Shown piece after piece: positions 63,218 through 64,000 of a stretch of 64,000 nt of DNA (positions within the stretch are counted from its first letter, which is position 1; every line of letters begins with the position of its first letter). The stretch comes from Chlorokybus atmophyticus (lineage: Eukaryota; Streptophyta; Chlorokybophyceae; Chlorokybales; Chlorokybaceae), in contig RHPI01002990.1 in assembly GCA_009103225.1 (NCBI GenBank), forward strand, positions 588,347 to 652,346, in the 5' to 3' direction. A program made the translations under genes and the position numbers. The notes below the pieces were generated by a model. That model worked only from the letters and a program-made list of their open reading frames with translations. It made no database searches and had not been told where the DNA came from.

Positions 63218-63535
63218 ATGGCTGACAAGGACGAGCGGAAGAACGAGGAGCAGGAGGAATCCCCGCAGGAGGGAGACTATGAGGAGCCGGAGGACACGCG
63301 CCCTCCAGTCACTGCAGGTTCGCTTGGTGCCAGTTGCATGTGTATACTCTAGGCTGCAAGCGTCTTTGATGTGGCTGAATTACTGAAGCAAGTTGTCGTT
63401 ACTGTGTGTAGAGGACCCTTATGAGAGAATAAAGCAAGGTGGACGTCGGGGTGGTCTCGTCAAAGACGAGATGGGCCAGGCAATTGCGGACGCCTTGCAC
63501 AGGGGCGACGACCCGAGGGACTATGCCGACGTGAG

Positions 63536-63609
<74 letters not shown>

Positions 63610-64000
63610 GTGTGCTGCTGGCTTAACGTGCATGTGTACTGCAGCGAGGCGCTCAGAAGCTGACAGAAGGCGAAAAGTGAGTAGTGTTTAGATTCTGCTC
63701 TAGGCGCAGCAGCAGAATGCAAGGTGTACAGACAGCCATAGTGTACAGACTTGAGTTAGTGTCCAGCTGTTGTACATGACTTGTAAAGAATTCTGAGAGA
63801 TGTTAATGCCGTACAACTTAACTTGCTTGGTGCCCAACCAGCTTGCAGTGCATGCTGCACCTGCATGCTTATCGCGCCTGCAGTGTGCTGGAGTATCAAC
63901 TCTCATAATGACCCTCGCCATCTGGTTGGCCAACCCTTTGGTCATTTTTTAATGCACAGCGACAGCGCGCCTTGTACCAAAGATGTAATGCTCCGTGAGT
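63218..64000 (+). CDS. Unidentified protein, 5' part (gene runs off the window)
   Basis: Exons 63218-63317, 63412-63530, 63645-63676 and a probable fourth from about 63965 join in frame. The start MADKDERKNEEQEESPQEGD is an acidic, disordered N-terminus. Then comes a more structured-looking segment, DPYERIKQGGRRGGLVKDEM, followed by IADALHRGDDPRDYAD and RGAQKLTEGEN. I do not recognise the family. Phase agreement over three introns and the ordered segment argue for a real gene. Confidence 0.68.
63536..63607. repeat. (CT)n microsatellite in an intron
   Basis: About 36 CT units with one interruption (TTTC), directly after the donor site of exon 2 of the 63.2-kb gene. Confidence 0.95.

Overview
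This is a nuclear genome window from a eukaryote, not a prokaryote. Coding sequence is broken into many short exons by GT-AG introns with strong (T)GCAG acceptors, exon phases join cleanly across introns, and long dinucleotide repeats and N gaps are present. The gene set fits a flagellated green alga: a plant-like ADA1 subunit of SAGA, a MAP65/PRC1 microtubule bundler, a three-finger RanBP2-type zinc-finger protein of the plant type, and the ciliary protein CFAP410. The lineage is inferred; no marker gene is present to fix species. Base composition is mixed: genes are moderately GC-rich, while 15-18 kb, 22-25 kb and 47-53 kb are AT-rich and gene-poor.

Layout, left to right. 0.4-3.4 kb (+): SAGA subunit ADA1/Hfi1. 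4.5-8.1 kb (+): the HSP70-HSP90 organising co-chaperone HOP/STI1 in 12 exons. 10.2-13.5 kb (-): a 14-exon gene for a type I membrane protein with a signal peptide, Cys-rich modules, a duplicated ~115-residue module, one transmembrane helix and a short tail; I recognise no named family. 13.5-19 kb: no supported gene, a huge (GT)n array and a solo LTR. 19.1-36 kb: a nested transposon block. A minus-strand Ty3/gypsy relic whose integrase is followed by a PHD finger (19.1-21.7 kb) is followed by a cluster of short TIR elements (22-24.1 kb), a decayed plus-strand chromovirus with both LTRs (24.8-31.7 kb), and further minus-strand gag/protease relics (31.7-35.9 kb).

38.2-45.3 kb (+): a 27-exon gene for a 1495-residue surface protein with an ectodomain of polymorphic-outer-membrane-protein-like repeats and a multi-pass membrane domain. 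45.7-46.8 kb (-): a four-EF-hand protein. 47-53 kb: AT-rich, with near-perfect palindromes, a diverged ~1 kb tandem duplication, a further TIR element with perfect ends and a Penelope-like reverse transcriptase relic. 54.3-56.5 kb (-): RanBP2-type zinc-finger protein. 56.7-58.9 kb (+): CFAP410. 59.4-62.6 kb (-): MAP65/PRC1. 63.2 kb to the end (+): the 5' part of an unidentified gene.

The host genes are not an operon. Several are arranged head-to-head with short shared upstream regions (zinc finger/CFAP410; MAP65/63.2-kb gene) or tail-to-tail (PMP-like/EF-hand; CFAP410/MAP65). CFAP410 and possibly the EF-hand protein point to cilia. The most unusual items are the two surface proteins, the PHD-bearing gypsy integrase, the TIR element family and the paired one-base-loop palindromes at 51.8 kb.
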